From assembly GCA_020809705.1 (NCBI GenBank), contig CP085832.1, forward strand, positions 2,480,001 to 2,544,000: 64,000 nucleotides of DNA. Direction: 5' to 3'. The position numbers and the translations under genes were made by a program. The notes beneath the pieces are model-generated. The model did not search any database. It was not told the DNA's origin and saw only the letters and a list, made by a program, of their open reading frames with translations. Within the stretch, counting starts at the first letter, position 1, and each line of letters starts with the position of its first letter. This stretch comes from Calonectria ilicicola (taxonomy: Eukaryota; Ascomycota; Sordariomycetes; Hypocreales; Nectriaceae). Shown piece by piece: positions 10,293-22,004 of this stretch.

Positions 10293-11983
10293 ATGGATGC
10301 CTCCACCAATAGACGCCTTTGGGATACACTGCCACTAGAGATTCGTTTGCTAATCCTGCAGTATATTATCCCCAAGTATGGGGGTATAGAAACAACTGTT
10401 GACCGTGGATTTCAGAGAGCGTCTTCACTAGCTCCTGTGTCTAGAGAGTGGCAGCACTTCTTTGAAAAGGAAATATTTCGACGCATGACACTAACCTCGT
10501 CGGATCTCTCTACATTCGCAACAATTATTAAAGGAAATAATGTTTTCAGGTTGAATCATATTAATAGTATGCGGTTGCATATAAAGCTCTTTGAATACGA
10601 CCAGGGTAAATTTGATCAACCCGAGAGTGCAGCGGATATCACTTGGTAAGTAACACTATGTCGCCTTTAGGAGATGCCACTGATACTTTGGGGAATAGGA
10701 ATAATCGGATCTTTACCCATGATATAGTAATTTTACTTGACGTGCTATCATCTTGGGAGGGTCGTTTTGGAGGCCTCATGCTGGAGATTAACGCAAACTC
10801 CCCAAGCGATCAGAAATATCACCCGAAGGCACTGCAACTCCGCGATGATTACCCACTCCAGTTTGAGGAGGACCTGGGGCGGTATCCAAGATATTCCGAA
10901 TATTGCCAGCAGAAAATATCAGAAGCAAGAAGAGAAGTAGCATTAAGTAGGAGATCCGGCATACCGCGACCCGATAGGGGCGTTCGTCATGGGATGACAC
11001 AACGGCTCTATGGAACGCCACTTGAGTTTCAGACATGGCGAAGGGAACGAAAAAGACTGGTAAACACAAAACAACATATCCCAAATGCCCCAATAGTCAA
11101 GGGACTTGTTTTACGTCAAGGGTTTTTTAGGGGGATTGAGATCTCATCGCTGGCAACGCTAATTCGCAAAAGCTTTGTGGGACTGGAAATGCTTCGTCTT
11201 GGGAGATATGTTGGAGAGACGGGACGCACACATGAAGCCGAGACTGCTTTTTGGAACGGTGTGTTAAACAAGAAATGAAAATAGAATGGTTCCTAACTGA
11301 TTTTAGGTCTCCAAACACACCTGGTGCCCGCCCTGCCTGCTAGCATCAGTCACTTATCTTTCCCCTTCATAAGAAGATGGGATTCCGATATAGGTTGGGA
11401 TTCTGAGCAAGTGCGGAAGATGATTCGCCCTATCTTATCATTTTCGCAATCTATGGCAACTTCGTGCCATCATTTTACCGAGTTCTCCCCTCCTAAGAGT
11501 ATCAACGCCCAAACATTTTTCAAGCAACTTGCTAAAAACCGGCTAAACGAAGAATCTAAGCTACGATATCTTTGTATGGAGACAATGTATTTATCACGCA
11601 TAAATTCTCAACGGCAAATCACCGACTTTCTAGCTCTTATGGGTCATGCAGCAAAGAATCTCCCGCGGTTACAGATTCTAGAGGTATGGAAAGCTGGTTA
11701 TGACTATGCATACTTATTTCGCTATACCTGGGATGATTCTCAAGCGGCAATTCTTTGGAGAAGCTTTGGGGGATATTATTTGTTGGAATCTAAAGCAATT
11801 GAAGCCTGGAAAGGGATTTCGCCAACCCGTACACTTGCTGTGGAGACAGTTCCCTTCCCTCCCATGGATGGAAATGCACGGAAATTTAGGCAAGGTTCTA
11901 TTCTTCCATATTTAGCTCTTCGGCGGTTGGCCTATGACCCAATTAACGAAGCAGAGATGGCTATTCCTCGGGCAAGCATTTGA
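10293..11983 (+). CDS. F-box-like protein
   Basis: Three exons (10293-10645, 10699-11258, 11307-11983) join in frame to 529 residues across introns of 53 and 48 nt with GTAAGT and GTGTGT donors; the nearer AG at 10670 would bring an early stop, so the acceptor at 10698 is preferred. Residues about 8-50 (LWDTLPLEIRLLILQYI) look like an F-box, which would dock the protein to Skp1 in an SCF ubiquitin ligase. The C-terminal half has the pattern of a fungal family often labelled DUF6546 (FFKQLAKNR, LRYLCMETMYL, then LPRLQILEVW), assigned from memory. The substrate is unknown; such proteins are numerous and fast-evolving. The gene ends exactly where a transposon has inserted: the TGA stop lies inside the 6-bp target duplication. 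Confidence 0.85.
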
Positions 11984-11985
11984 GA
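11980..11985 (+). repeat. Target site duplication, left copy
   Basis: TTGAGA directly precedes the left end of the AT-rich transposon and recurs directly after its right end at 14406-14411. The TGA in this copy is the stop codon of the F-box-like gene. A 6-bp duplication is uncommon; one or two bases of ambiguity exist because the element ends begin with A and T. Confidence 0.65.
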
Positions 11986-12035
11986 AGAGTAGTGCTAGTT
12001 GTACGCTACATTTTTGCTATTTGCACGCTAAAATT
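11986..12035 (+). repeat. Left terminal inverted repeat
   Basis: The 50-bp left end of the transposon. It keeps G/C at eight positions where the right end has A/T, so it is the better preserved copy and closer to the original terminal sequence. Confidence 0.85.
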
Positions 12036-14355
12036 GAGTATACTAAGGTTTAACTAGCAGTTTATGTCTATATATATAGTTATATAACTTATAATTTTTT
12101 TATCTTTTATAATATTTTAATTTTAATATATTATTTAATTTTATAATTTTTATTTATATAATTAATTATTATAATTATAAGATTTTATTAAATTTTTTTA
12201 TTTATGTTATTTATTATTATTAAATTAATATTTAAAAATAATTATAATAAATATTTATTAAATATTTTATTTTATTTATTTATAAAATAAATAATATTTT
12301 AAAAGATTATAATTTAATAATATTATATTTTATTTAAAAAAATATTTATAATAATTATTAAATTTTATAAAAAATAAATTTAAAAAAATTAATAATAATT
12401 TAAATATAAATTAAATAATTATAATAAGTAATATTAAATATATTATTAAATATAATTTTAATAATTATATTAATTTAATTTTTAAATTTATTTTTAATAT
12501 AAAAAAATATAAAAAAGATTTTTTAAGATTTTTAATTTTAATAATATTTATAAAATTAATAAATTTAAAATTTTTTTTTTAAATTATTTATATTTTAAAT
12601 TAAAAATTAATTATTAATTTTATTTTTAATTTTATATATATTAAAAAGGAAGAAGATTTTTAATAATTTTTTAAGTAATTTAATAAGTTTTAATTATTTT
12701 TAAATATTTTATTATTAAGGATTTTTATTATTAATAAAAAAATATTTTTTAAAAATACTTTTAAAATTATTTTCCTTAATATATAATAATAATTTTATCT
12801 TTATTATATTAATATTAATATAAAAGTTAAAATTAAAATATATTAAAAATAATTAAATAAAAGTTTTAATAATAAAATTAATAAAATTATTATTAATAAT
12901 AAAGTATATTAAGTATTTTAAGAAATTAATAAAAATATTATTATTAGTATATTATAATAAATAATAATCTTTACTTAAGATTTAATATTTTTAATTTAAT
13001 ATAATATACTTTATATACCTTTTAAAGCTAATTTTAAAATAATTTAAAAAATAATAAAAATTATATATAATTTATAATAAAATAATATTTTAAAATATAT
13101 TTTAAAAATATATATATTATAATAATAATAAATAAATAAAATATTTTATTAATAATTATTAGAATTTTAATTAATAATTTAATAATTTAATTAAAATAAT
13201 TTATAAAAATATAAAGTTATACTTTTAATTAATATTAATAATTTTTTTTATTTTTATAATATTATTATTTATATATTAAAAAAAATATAATTATAAATAA
13301 ATAATAATTTAAATAATAATAAAATAATATAATAAATATATTAATTAAAAATAATTTAATAAATTAATTATATAAATAACTTATACTATTATTAATCTTA
13401 TAAATAAATAATATTATATTTATAAAGCCTTACTTAAAAGTCCTTTAAAATTATAATTAATATTAATATAAATTTTCTTATAATTATTATCTTTAAAAGC
13501 TTTTAAAAATTAATAAGTTATTAATTAAAAAAATAATTTATTTATATTAATAATTATAAAAGCTATTAATATAAATTCCTTATATTTAAATATAAAAATT
13601 ATTAATTTTTATTTTTAAAATATTAATAAATTATTTTTTAAAATCTTTAATTTTATTATTATTAAAATTATTTATAATTATCTTTAATTATTTATAAATA
13701 ATATAAAGCTTAAAATATCTTTTTTCTTAATTATTAAACCTAAAATTATATTCTTAATAATATAATAAATTTTATAATTATTATTATTATTTTTAAAATA
13801 ATATTTAAAAAAAATATATTTAAAAATATATTAAAATTACTTATTTTAAAATAACCTTCTATTATAATTTTATAATCTTTATAAAATAATTACTTATTAA
13901 AATTAAATATATAAAGAATTTAATTATAAGTTAAATTTAAAGAAATAATAATTATATTATAAAAATCTTTAATATTATTAATAAAGTAATATAAAATATA
14001 ATTTATATAATTAAAAATATAAAATTAAAGATTTATAAAAAAATAAAATAAAAGTAATTAAGCTTATAATTTATTAGTTAAGCAAATAATATTATTTTTA
14101 TTAATTAAGAAAATTATTATTATAAATTAATATATTTATTTTTAAAAAAATTATAAAAATATATTTTTTAAATAAATTAAAAATAACTAAACTTAAACCT
14201 TTAAATTAAACTATTATTATTTTTATAATTATTTAATTAAAATAAATATTACTATTATATTTATCAATATATTTTATTTAATAATCTTTTTATTATAAAT
14301 TATATTAAAATTTAAAAGATTAAAAAATAAAAGAGAAATTAAGTAAACTTTAGAA

Positions 14356-14405
14356 GATTTTAGTATATAAATAGCAAAAATGTAGTATATAATTAGCACT
14401 ACTCT
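14356..14405 (-). repeat. Right terminal inverted repeat
   Basis: Reverse complement of the left end with nine mismatches in 50; eight of them are transitions from G/C on the left to A/T on the right, as expected from RIP. Confidence 0.85.
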
Positions 14406-14411
14406 TTGAGA
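14406..14411 (+). repeat. Target site duplication, right copy
   Basis: TTGAGA immediately follows the right inverted repeat and matches 11980-11985. Sequence after it (AAATATAATATAC and onward) should be the original 3' flank of the F-box-like gene. Confidence 0.65.
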
Positions 14412-17040
14412 AATATAATATACTTTAAAAAAAAAAAGAATCTTATATTTTTAAATATATAATTTTTAGTTTCTTTATAAGAATATACGATCCAGCTTCG
14501 TCAATAACTTCACCAAGTTCTAGGCCCTGAAGAATTAGGTTTAATAGATTCCTAAGCTTAAGCAATAAGATGATAAAGATCTATAATGGAACCAAGGCGC
14601 CTGTATCCAACCGCTCCGGTATCACATCGAACCTGTTCGTTCTATGATCTACCTAGGTAATGTTAAATATATTGTGTTGGCGTTGGATGACATAACAGTC
14701 ACGGTTCTAGATAGTATGAACGACCGTGCATAAACACTTGAGGGCTTCAGTAATCTTGTAATTTGATTAGCATTTATCACCAAGAGTAGATGTTCCCGTC
14801 AGTTCGTTGGATAAGATTGTCAAGGGTATACATGGATTTGACAAAGAGGCCGGGTTTGAACGCCATCATCTAACAATACAGGGCCGAGTCGGTTGGACAA
14901 GGTCAGATTTTCTTCCGATAACTGGTAGCTTGATGCACGGGTTCTTCTCAGAACACAATTAAAATTGTCCTACGTATAATTATACCTAGTTACTGATACT
15001 TATTACCAGAATTTTAATATTGGGTTTGCAAAACCTCCCATGAAGAATTTCCTACCATGTATGATTACGCAACCGCATGCACCCATGGCTCCATTTTGGA
15101 ATTCCTTTTCGTCCCTCACACAATCATATAGTTATAAGACAATGACAAACCACAGAAAATTTCTGCGTACTTTTGTGTCCCCCCTTTCTTCCACCATCCG
15201 ATGTCGTTTCAATCGAATGTTTTGATATGTGTGTGTGTGTATTTTATGTCGGATATCCCCTTTGAGATGCGGCTCTGCCTAGTCGCCTAAGGAGAAGCCC
15301 GATAACTCTTGCCTGCTAGATGCAATTGAAATGCGGCAACCTGTACCCTTTGCGCTGTGCGATGTTTTGATATTGGATTTTGCTCGCGAGAGAAGCCATT
15401 CTTGTGTTCAGGTCTTGAGAAGGCTGATGGGAAAGTCTATCAAGGTCATTGGAAACCATCACCTCCAGAATTTATCTTTGCCAAATTTCGTACGGCACAA
15501 GAGTAGTTGACAACCTGCCATTGGTTTCTAGGGATGGTAATCTTTTCGCTCGCTCCGACGACCGCTCAAGTTCGACCTCTCAACACATACATGTCTAGAA
15601 TGCATTGACAATGTGTAATAGGTATAGAATTAGGTCAACTTGCGGCGAGGTCCTTCTTTTGGCTTTTTTTTTTTTAAAAAAAAAAAAAGCAATGTGCTTC
15701 AATACCTTGAATGAATTAGTTCCCGGGAAAGACGTGATGCTGGCAAATCACACATCTGAGTAATGGGCTAAAGAACTTTTGTGTGATATTGGCATCTTGG
15801 TTGATCGAATTGACGATTATGATATTGGGCCATATTCCCGCGAATGATGACCGAAAAGGTGGACATAGATGGTCTTGAGGTGATTTCTAGTAATGACATG
15901 CTCGATCATGAGTCCCAAAACATGGAAACCCTGAAGGCGTTCATCGACGCAAGATGACAATAAGCACGCTTGCCCTTAGACAGACATCGGTAGATTATCC
16001 GGAGATCCTTTTTCTTAATCGGGACCTAAGTCACCATGATACGGCGCATTAGCGGAGTACCCGCCTTAATTTTATGCCATTCGTAGTCTGATGCCATCGG
16101 CCACGATGACTACTGCTTTAGCAAAGTCGTTGGCTTGCCACCGTATTTTGAGATTACCAAGAAAGATCTGCCAGATCCATTAATTGTATGGGGGCAATCT
16201 GTCGGGAGAAGAAACGATTAAATGGCGTTGACTTGAAGGTAGGCTGATGGATGGTGACCTGGAACTCGGATACAGCGTACAAGGCAGTGCTGACACTGAA
16301 TAGATTAGATAGGTATCATTGTGGCAACATACCCACTAGCCCCTTAATGGCATGTCAGTACTATTTGTTACTGCATTTACTGCATTAACCAATGCGATAA
16401 CTTTTGTGATGTTCATATGAGCTCGCAAAGCCTCGGTACCGAACTGAGGAATGATGTTTGATGCGACAATACCATGGACCCGGGACTCCAAGCTTGTGTG
16501 TGTTGGCATATGCTTGCCATATGCTGCTGCTGATGATTTACTTCTGAGATCCGTCTTTGAGTGATTTGATAGAAGAGACCTCGCTGATGAGATGGGTCCC
16601 CAAATACGTGAGCCTCACGCCGGGCTAGGACTGCTCTTCAACAACTAGTCTGATGGATGGGGCGATGGAGCCTTTTGGCTTTTGAGGTTTCTATCTGATC
16701 AAAGCTGCCTGCCGCTTGAACAGGCGCTCTTGTCGTCTTGTTGTCAGCGATTCCCCCCCTCGGCACTCGTTAGGTACGAAAAAATCATAGGACGAAGGGA
16801 GATGCGCGACGTCATCTTCTTTGCGTCCCCCGAGTCTAGCTTGCTGAGCTGCAAAGAGAACCTAGGGTTGGTCACCTTCGTCGAGCACTCGAAGAATTAT
16901 TACCAGTTGAGATGGTTGGATTTGTCCCCCAACCTATAGGTCCATCGAAGGTGGCAATGCGTCAGTACGACAATCACGAGGTTCATAGAGAAATTCAATT
17001 CAAACATGAGATCTGGCCATATTAGTGGAGTAGAGTTGGA
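14412..17040. other. Degenerate stretch without a gene
   Basis: No open frame longer than about 85 codons occurs here. Short protein-like pieces appear in disconnected frames, for example KVVGLPPYFEITKKDLPDP around 16120-16175 on the plus strand, but I could not tie them to a family. A GT microsatellite is present near 15231 and a poly(T)/poly(A) palindrome near 15662. The look is that of old, mutated repetitive DNA. Confidence 0.5.
15662..15690. repeat. Poly(T)-poly(A) palindrome
   Basis: GC followed by 12 T, then 13 A, then GC: a near-perfect inverted repeat with no loop. Similar junctions occur near 46512 and 63223. Confidence 0.8.
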
Positions 17041-17079
17041 CTGGCAGCTAGCTGAAGAGAAGTTTGGAGGAAATTTGCT

Positions 17080-18290
17080 TGATGGCTGCGAATTTGCCGT
17101 CTTGACGATAAGTAAAACAGCTCAAGCGATTTGCAGGGCAATATTGATGATGTGACGGCCGAGTAAGTGCTAGCTTGAGAATGCGGTAACTGAGGGCGAG
17201 CAGAGCAATTTGTATGATGGTCAAAGCAATCTTAATAATGCGATAGCTGAGGAGGTATAGCCTTGAGGATGCAATCGTGAGGGTATGGCACCTGAGTTCG
17301 TTTAAAAAAGTCCTAAGAAGAGAGTCTTGAGGATGTGGCGACTGAGCATGGGCACTACAGTCTAGGTAGGGTTCGTAGTAGTCTTGATGATCTCATGGCT
17401 AAGTATGCGTAGTCTTCAGGACATAGCAGTTGTGGAGGTTTGGAGCGATCCTAAAGTGGCTCTTAAGGATGCAGCGATGAAGATGTACAGAGAGGTCTCA
17501 TTGATGCGACGACTGAGATGTGGAGTCTCGAAGATAAGGTCGTGAATATATTGCGACTGAGGATATCTTGAGTGGTCCTGAGGAGATGGTACCTAGGGTG
17601 TTTGGAGCAGTCTCAACCGTTTGGAGAGCAGGTTTGACGATTTGTAGAGCAGAATTGAGGATGTAGCGACAGGGGAGATGCAGAGCAGCATTGACAACGT
17701 TCGAGGCAGCTTTGGTGATGCGACGACCAAGCATGTATAGTCTTGATTAGGCAACTAAATTTGTGCAGAGAAGCCTTGAAAATGCAGCGACCAGGGATGT
17801 TTAGAAACCTTTACGATGCAGTCGTGTGGATATGGCAATTGAAGACGCGGCGACTGAGAGTGTACAGTCTTGGGAATTTGGTCGCGCAAGTGCAGCGAAC
17901 AAGGATGTATCGAGCAGTCTTAACGACGCGATGACTGAGGATAGTTAAAGCGATCTTGAGGAGAGTCTTGAGGATGTGACGGCTAAGGACGTGCGGCCTT
18001 GAGGATGTAGTCGTGTAGATGCGGCGACCAAGGATACACAGAGCGACCTTGAGGATAGAGAATTGAAGATGTGCAGAGCAGTCTTGAAGATGCGGTGACC
18101 GAGGATGTTTGGAGCGATCTTGATGGGGGAGTCTTGAGGATGCAGACAGTCCTGAACATGCAGGCACCAAATGATAGCCCAAATCAAAGGTACGAAGTAC
18201 AGAAAAAAGTTTGGCGGGGTTCGAGACTGGATTCGAAGATGGAAAGTCTTGAAAATGCAACGTCCAAGAACTGGATAAAAGGAGAATTGA
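17080..18290 (+). repeat. Decayed 36-bp tandem repeat array
   Basis: The stretch is built from variants of a unit near 36 bp with the core pieces GAGGATGT, CAGAGCAGTCTTGA and GGATGCGGCGACT. If read in frame, the unit encodes a 12-residue repeat close to EDVQSSLEDAAT; a surviving piece at 18071-18130 reads MQSSLEDAVTEDVWSDLDGG. Most units have substitutions and small indels and stops interrupt every frame. It may be the remains of a gene for a repetitive protein or a minisatellite that became homogenised and then mutated. Confidence 0.7.
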
Positions 18291-18719
18291 AGTGAACTCC
18301 TTTGGTTCATGCCTGAGGCGATAGGGGTCGTGTGGCTTGGCTGTAAAGCACCATCCCCGTAGATAGTGAGTTCGTCTTGGCTCTCTCAAAGGCTGAGAGA
18401 TTGATCATCGACACTGCATAGAAGTGCGAACTCGTCGTCGACGTTGTTTTTGAAAGAGGTTTCCATCCTCTCCCGGATCTGCCATCATTAGACAGCTGGC
18501 TACGAGGGAGCCGTCAAGCGTCGGGCCTCGAGACCTCGTAATGTCAGGGGCCAAGCCGTCAGATATCGGCAGGTAGATCTGGGGGTTGTGTACATTGTCC
18601 TCGCAGTTTTTTATGGGGTTTCTTTTCCCCGAACTCATGGCTTCTAAACTTGGCTAATAACCAACACATATAGAAAAGAGTAGGCTTCGGGGCTCGCTCA
18701 TCATCCGCTCTGGCTCCAG

Positions 18720-19283
18720 CTAGTTGGACTCTTCCGTTGACTCCTCTTCCGTTGACTCGAAGACGGAGAGATCTCCCCCCTTAAGGGAATCATTACCAAC
18801 TAGGAGTCGCAGCACCATGACCTGGCTCACGAGCCTGTCGCGCACCCGCAAAAGCGCCTGGTACCGCTGCTCTAACCGCTCAAGCTCCTCGAATCTCTCG
18901 AGACGGAGACGGAGCTCGGCGCACTCCACCTTAAGCTCATCTCGTTCCTTGGTGAGCTCAGTCACATCTTCGGCGAGCACGTCGCGCTCGTCCCTAAACG
19001 TCTTCCCCTTGTCCAAGACTCGAGTGAATTTGCCACTGAGCCCGCCACCCCCTATCTCAAGCGTCCGGTAATCCAACCGGACTTCGTCGAGCGTCCGTCG
19101 GAGCTCGCGCAGCTCTTCCTGCAGCTCGCCTTTCTCCTCTTTATGCTGCTTCTGCTGCTGTTTTTGCTGCTGCCGCTGCTCTTGAAGCAATCGGCCTATC
19201 TCCCGCTTATGGATGGTACGCTCCCTCTTGTCATTAGTCGCAATTGCCGCTTCAACTGCGGCAAAGATCTCTCTCTCTGCCAT
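18720..19283 (-). CDS. Coiled-coil protein, putative
   Basis: An intronless minus-strand frame of 187 residues starting at the ATG at 19283. Residues about 30-155 are dense in Glu, Lys, Arg, Leu and Gln with heptad spacing, including a QQQKQQQKQ stretch and long E/R/L helices, so a coiled coil is likely. A short glycine-rich break (EIGGGG) splits the helix. The tail is acidic and Ser/Glu-rich. I see no localisation signal or known domain. A (CGA)n microsatellite and a CAG/CAA-rich stretch lie directly upstream, and the surroundings are repeat debris, so this could be a gag-like or transposon-borne frame rather than a host gene. Confidence 0.5.
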   Translation of the reverse strand: MAEREIFAAVEAAIATNDKRERTIHKREIGRLLQEQRQQQKQQQKQHKEEKGELQEELRELRRTLDEVRLDYRTLEIGGGGLSGKFTRVLDKGKTFRDERDVLAEDVTELTKERDELKVECAELRLRLERFEELERLEQRYQALLRVRDRLVSQVMVLRLLVGNDSLKGGDLSVFESTEEESTEESN

Positions 19284-19295
19284 ATTCTTCGTTTT

Positions 19296-19296
19296 C

Positions 19297-19327
<31 letters not shown>
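19296..19327. repeat. (CGA)n / (TCG)n microsatellite
   Basis: About ten uninterrupted copies of a TCG triplet on the plus strand, immediately upstream of the coiled-coil frame, followed by TGC/TGT-rich sequence. In minus-strand sense it is CGA repeats just before the ATG. Confidence 0.85.
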
Positions 19328-19328
<1 letters not shown>

Positions 19329-19958
19329 TATTGCTGTTGCTGTTGTCGCTGCTGCTCTGGTACTGGCTCTGTCTCTAGCTCTGGTTCTGGCTTCATGTGC
19401 AATGGCAATTTGAAACTTGGGTATGGAAATAAAGATAGAACATATTCAAGCATTCTTTCCCATTATGAATATAGAATGGGCAGTAACCACTGGACGCAAG
19501 CAAATGCGGTTCAATTGGCACCTACCTTGTCTGTTTGTTTACCACGACTTACATCATTGATGCCAATGGCCAATTTGAAATCACCTCCCACGGTAAATTG
19601 GGACAGAGACACTATAATCTGCAATACTGTTCATGTCATATTGAATTCGCTGATGTGTCATCTTATTTTATGTGGACTTTTGTCTTTCTCCTTTTCATAA
19701 GGTATAAGAAATAAATATCCAGCATCAAGTTCAATGGAATCATCTTACAGTGGGTTAGAAATTGGGTTTCTGTAGCCGGAAACACAATGCGTCTCTCGAT
19801 ACTTGTTCTCACGTAACTCAGGCTCATCACCATCATGTCCGATCAATAGCCGCCTCATTTCAGTCAAGCGGTCTAGGCGACGGCCAAATTACTGCAGCAA
19901 ATCTTCATGAGGTGGCACAAGCACCTGCACTTTTTAGAGTGGTAAGGGTTATTGAATG

Positions 19959-20205
19959 GAGTCTTGCTACGCGCACACATACATTTTGCTAGGTGCACAC
20001 ATCAAACTATTTAGCTGGGGCTTTTCTGGGAAATCATGAGATATCCAAAGAAAATACTAAAGGCCTAATTTATTTTATCATAAATAAGTTTATAATATAT
20101 ATAAAATTATTTATTTTATTCTTATTTTTTTTTATTTTGATGTTAAATGCAGATGTTTTATGTGTGTGCACCTAGCAAAATGTATGTGTGCATGCAGCAA
20201 GACTC
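19959..20205. mobile_element. MITE-like element, 247 bp
   Basis: Two nearly identical inverted ends of about 43 bp face each other across an AT-rich middle of about 150 bp. Each end starts GAGTCTTGCT and contains ACACATACATTTTGCTAGG. The flanking octamers ATTGAATG (left) and ATTAAATA (right) agree at six of eight positions, and both mismatches are G/A, so they may be a decayed 8-bp target duplication, which would suggest a hAT-type origin. No coding capacity. Confidence 0.75.
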
Positions 20206-20989
20206 ATTAAATAGGGCCAGGCTACTTTTCAACTGGGTGGGTTTGAACAAAGTTCAAAATAATTAGTTTAATAGATGCCCTTTAATGTATTATTAACTAA
20301 AAGGCTGGTAAATTACAAGAAAATGCTATCATTGACATCAAACTCGAATGCTTACATTCAGAGCAAGTCGCATATTGCAGAGTGGATATTGATTTTAATA
20401 GGCACACAAAGATGCAGCTAAATTAGGTCCAGCACAAGTTCATTTCTTCATTACTCCACATCGTAAGACTGATTACACCAATCCAATAACTGTAGCCTGA
20501 AAATCATTCATATCCTCAAAGAAACCACCAGTCGAGTCACTGTGCGGTTTGAGACTAGCACAGACGCCATGCAGAACATGCTTCTGTCCCCACCAAATCT
20601 CACGGCTTTTCCCCTATACATATCTCAGCATAAATACACATTGAATAAACAGTACATTTCATTTCTGGTTCACTCGCTTCACTTCTCAGACGGCTCTCTA
20701 CGGTGTATTTTTAGATCTGATCTGATATATACCTAATCAGGCAAACCGGCCGGGCAGATCAGCTTGGCCTGATTAAGGCACCAAAAGTTGAGGATCCGCG
20801 GTTGGGCGTTACCGTTACGACCGAAGATGCATAACCTGATCGTTTAAGCATCCAAAGGAGCGTATGTTTTTCGACATAGGCGCGATATTGGAACCACGAA
20901 TTGATATTTGGACAAGTCATTCTATGGTTCGCACGTTTAGAACGTAGCCACGATCGCAACGAAGAGCTGGCGCCGCCACATTCGCAGTT

Positions 20990-21604
20990 CGAGGGCGTTC
21001 GGAGCTGAGGCCTGTCGTGGGGATGGAGCTGGATAAAAGTGGCACTTCGCGATTGGGTGGCTTGCCCACACTCGAATCGTTTGGACAACGGTTCAAACTG
21101 AAGCCGCAGGGTGGATTTCCTCCCATTAGTAGCCTATTGGAATGCATCGTCCACCGAAAAATGTGGAATAGTGGGCTATTTTTGGTCAATTCCTCTTCCA
21201 TTAATGGCTGGCCTCAATCTCTCAATTGCACCAACGGGATGAAGCATTCTATACGGTTTCTGATAGGCGAATGGTGGTCTCTACGACTTCAAACGTGTGG
21301 CTGGGCGCATCGGCACATCAAGATGATCTCCTTCAAAACATACGGAATTGCGTCAATGCCAGAGTGTTGCGTCCTGATCCGACTTACATATGCCTGGGTT
21401 CCCAATTATACATGCTACTACCAATTACGAGCCACTGCTTTTGAGGCGCCTGAGGCCACTGACCGCTCGGATTCGTCGCCGAGAAATGTGGCTGTCCTCA
21501 CCGACAATGTGGCTAATTTCACGGTGTGCTGGAATTCCGAGGCGTTGAGCGAGATGTCCAATCAACAGAAACGCAGGCTGCTACCGAGCCTTACCCTATT
21601 CTGA
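20990..21604 (+). other. Possible gene relic, unrecognised
   Basis: A 195-codon frame at 21017-21604 overlaps another plus frame at 21226-21444; neither is clearly better in composition. The second contains LLQNIRNCVNARVLRPDPTYICLGSQ, which looks protein-like. No family could be assigned and no splice junction links the two. A shifted, decayed gene is one explanation and chance frames another. Confidence 0.25.
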
Positions 21605-22004
21605 CCTCTTGGGCAACAATGCTCGTTGTCAGGATCTACGCTAGCTCTCTCGATATTCACCTACAGCCGTGTGCCTGACTGACAAAGTGGAACCCGCCCC
21701 TATGGTGGCACATAGAGCGGGCCACGTACTAAGCACCCTCACGATGCATGACTCGGTCCAACTCACCTCTGCCCGAAACGGGTTCCCCAACTGCTATTAG
21801 TGACGACATAGGATTCCAATATCCTTCATCAACTTTTTGTAATGCTCTTATAAATTTTCTCCAAATTCCCTTGCTCTCTCAACCTCTTGCTCTCTACTCA
21901 GCGCCTCTCCACCAATCATTCCTCATCCACCTCCTCCATCACCATCCCAAGCGAAGAACCCAAGGATTTGAGTTCGCTGCAGCATCTGCATTGCTTTATT
22001 CACA

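Larger units (their letters stand above)
11986..14405. mobile_element. AT-converted DNA transposon with terminal inverted repeats
   Basis: A 2,420-bp element bounded by 50-bp inverted repeats that agree at 41 of 50 positions and start AGAGTAGTGCTA. Inside, from about 12060 to 14340, G and C are almost absent and no frame longer than 60 codons survives. This is the extreme outcome of repeat-induced point mutation, where C becomes T in duplicated DNA. The size, inverted ends and flanking direct repeat point to a class II transposon; a hAT-like element is possible, but the transposase is erased so the superfamily is unproven. It sits against the 3' end of the F-box-like gene. Confidence 0.85.

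Noticed and set aside
12060..14340. AT-rich block as a centromere or mitochondrial insert
   Set aside because: It is only 2.3 kb long, bounded by matching inverted repeats and a target duplication, and has no mitochondrial gene content, so a RIP-mutated transposon explains it better.
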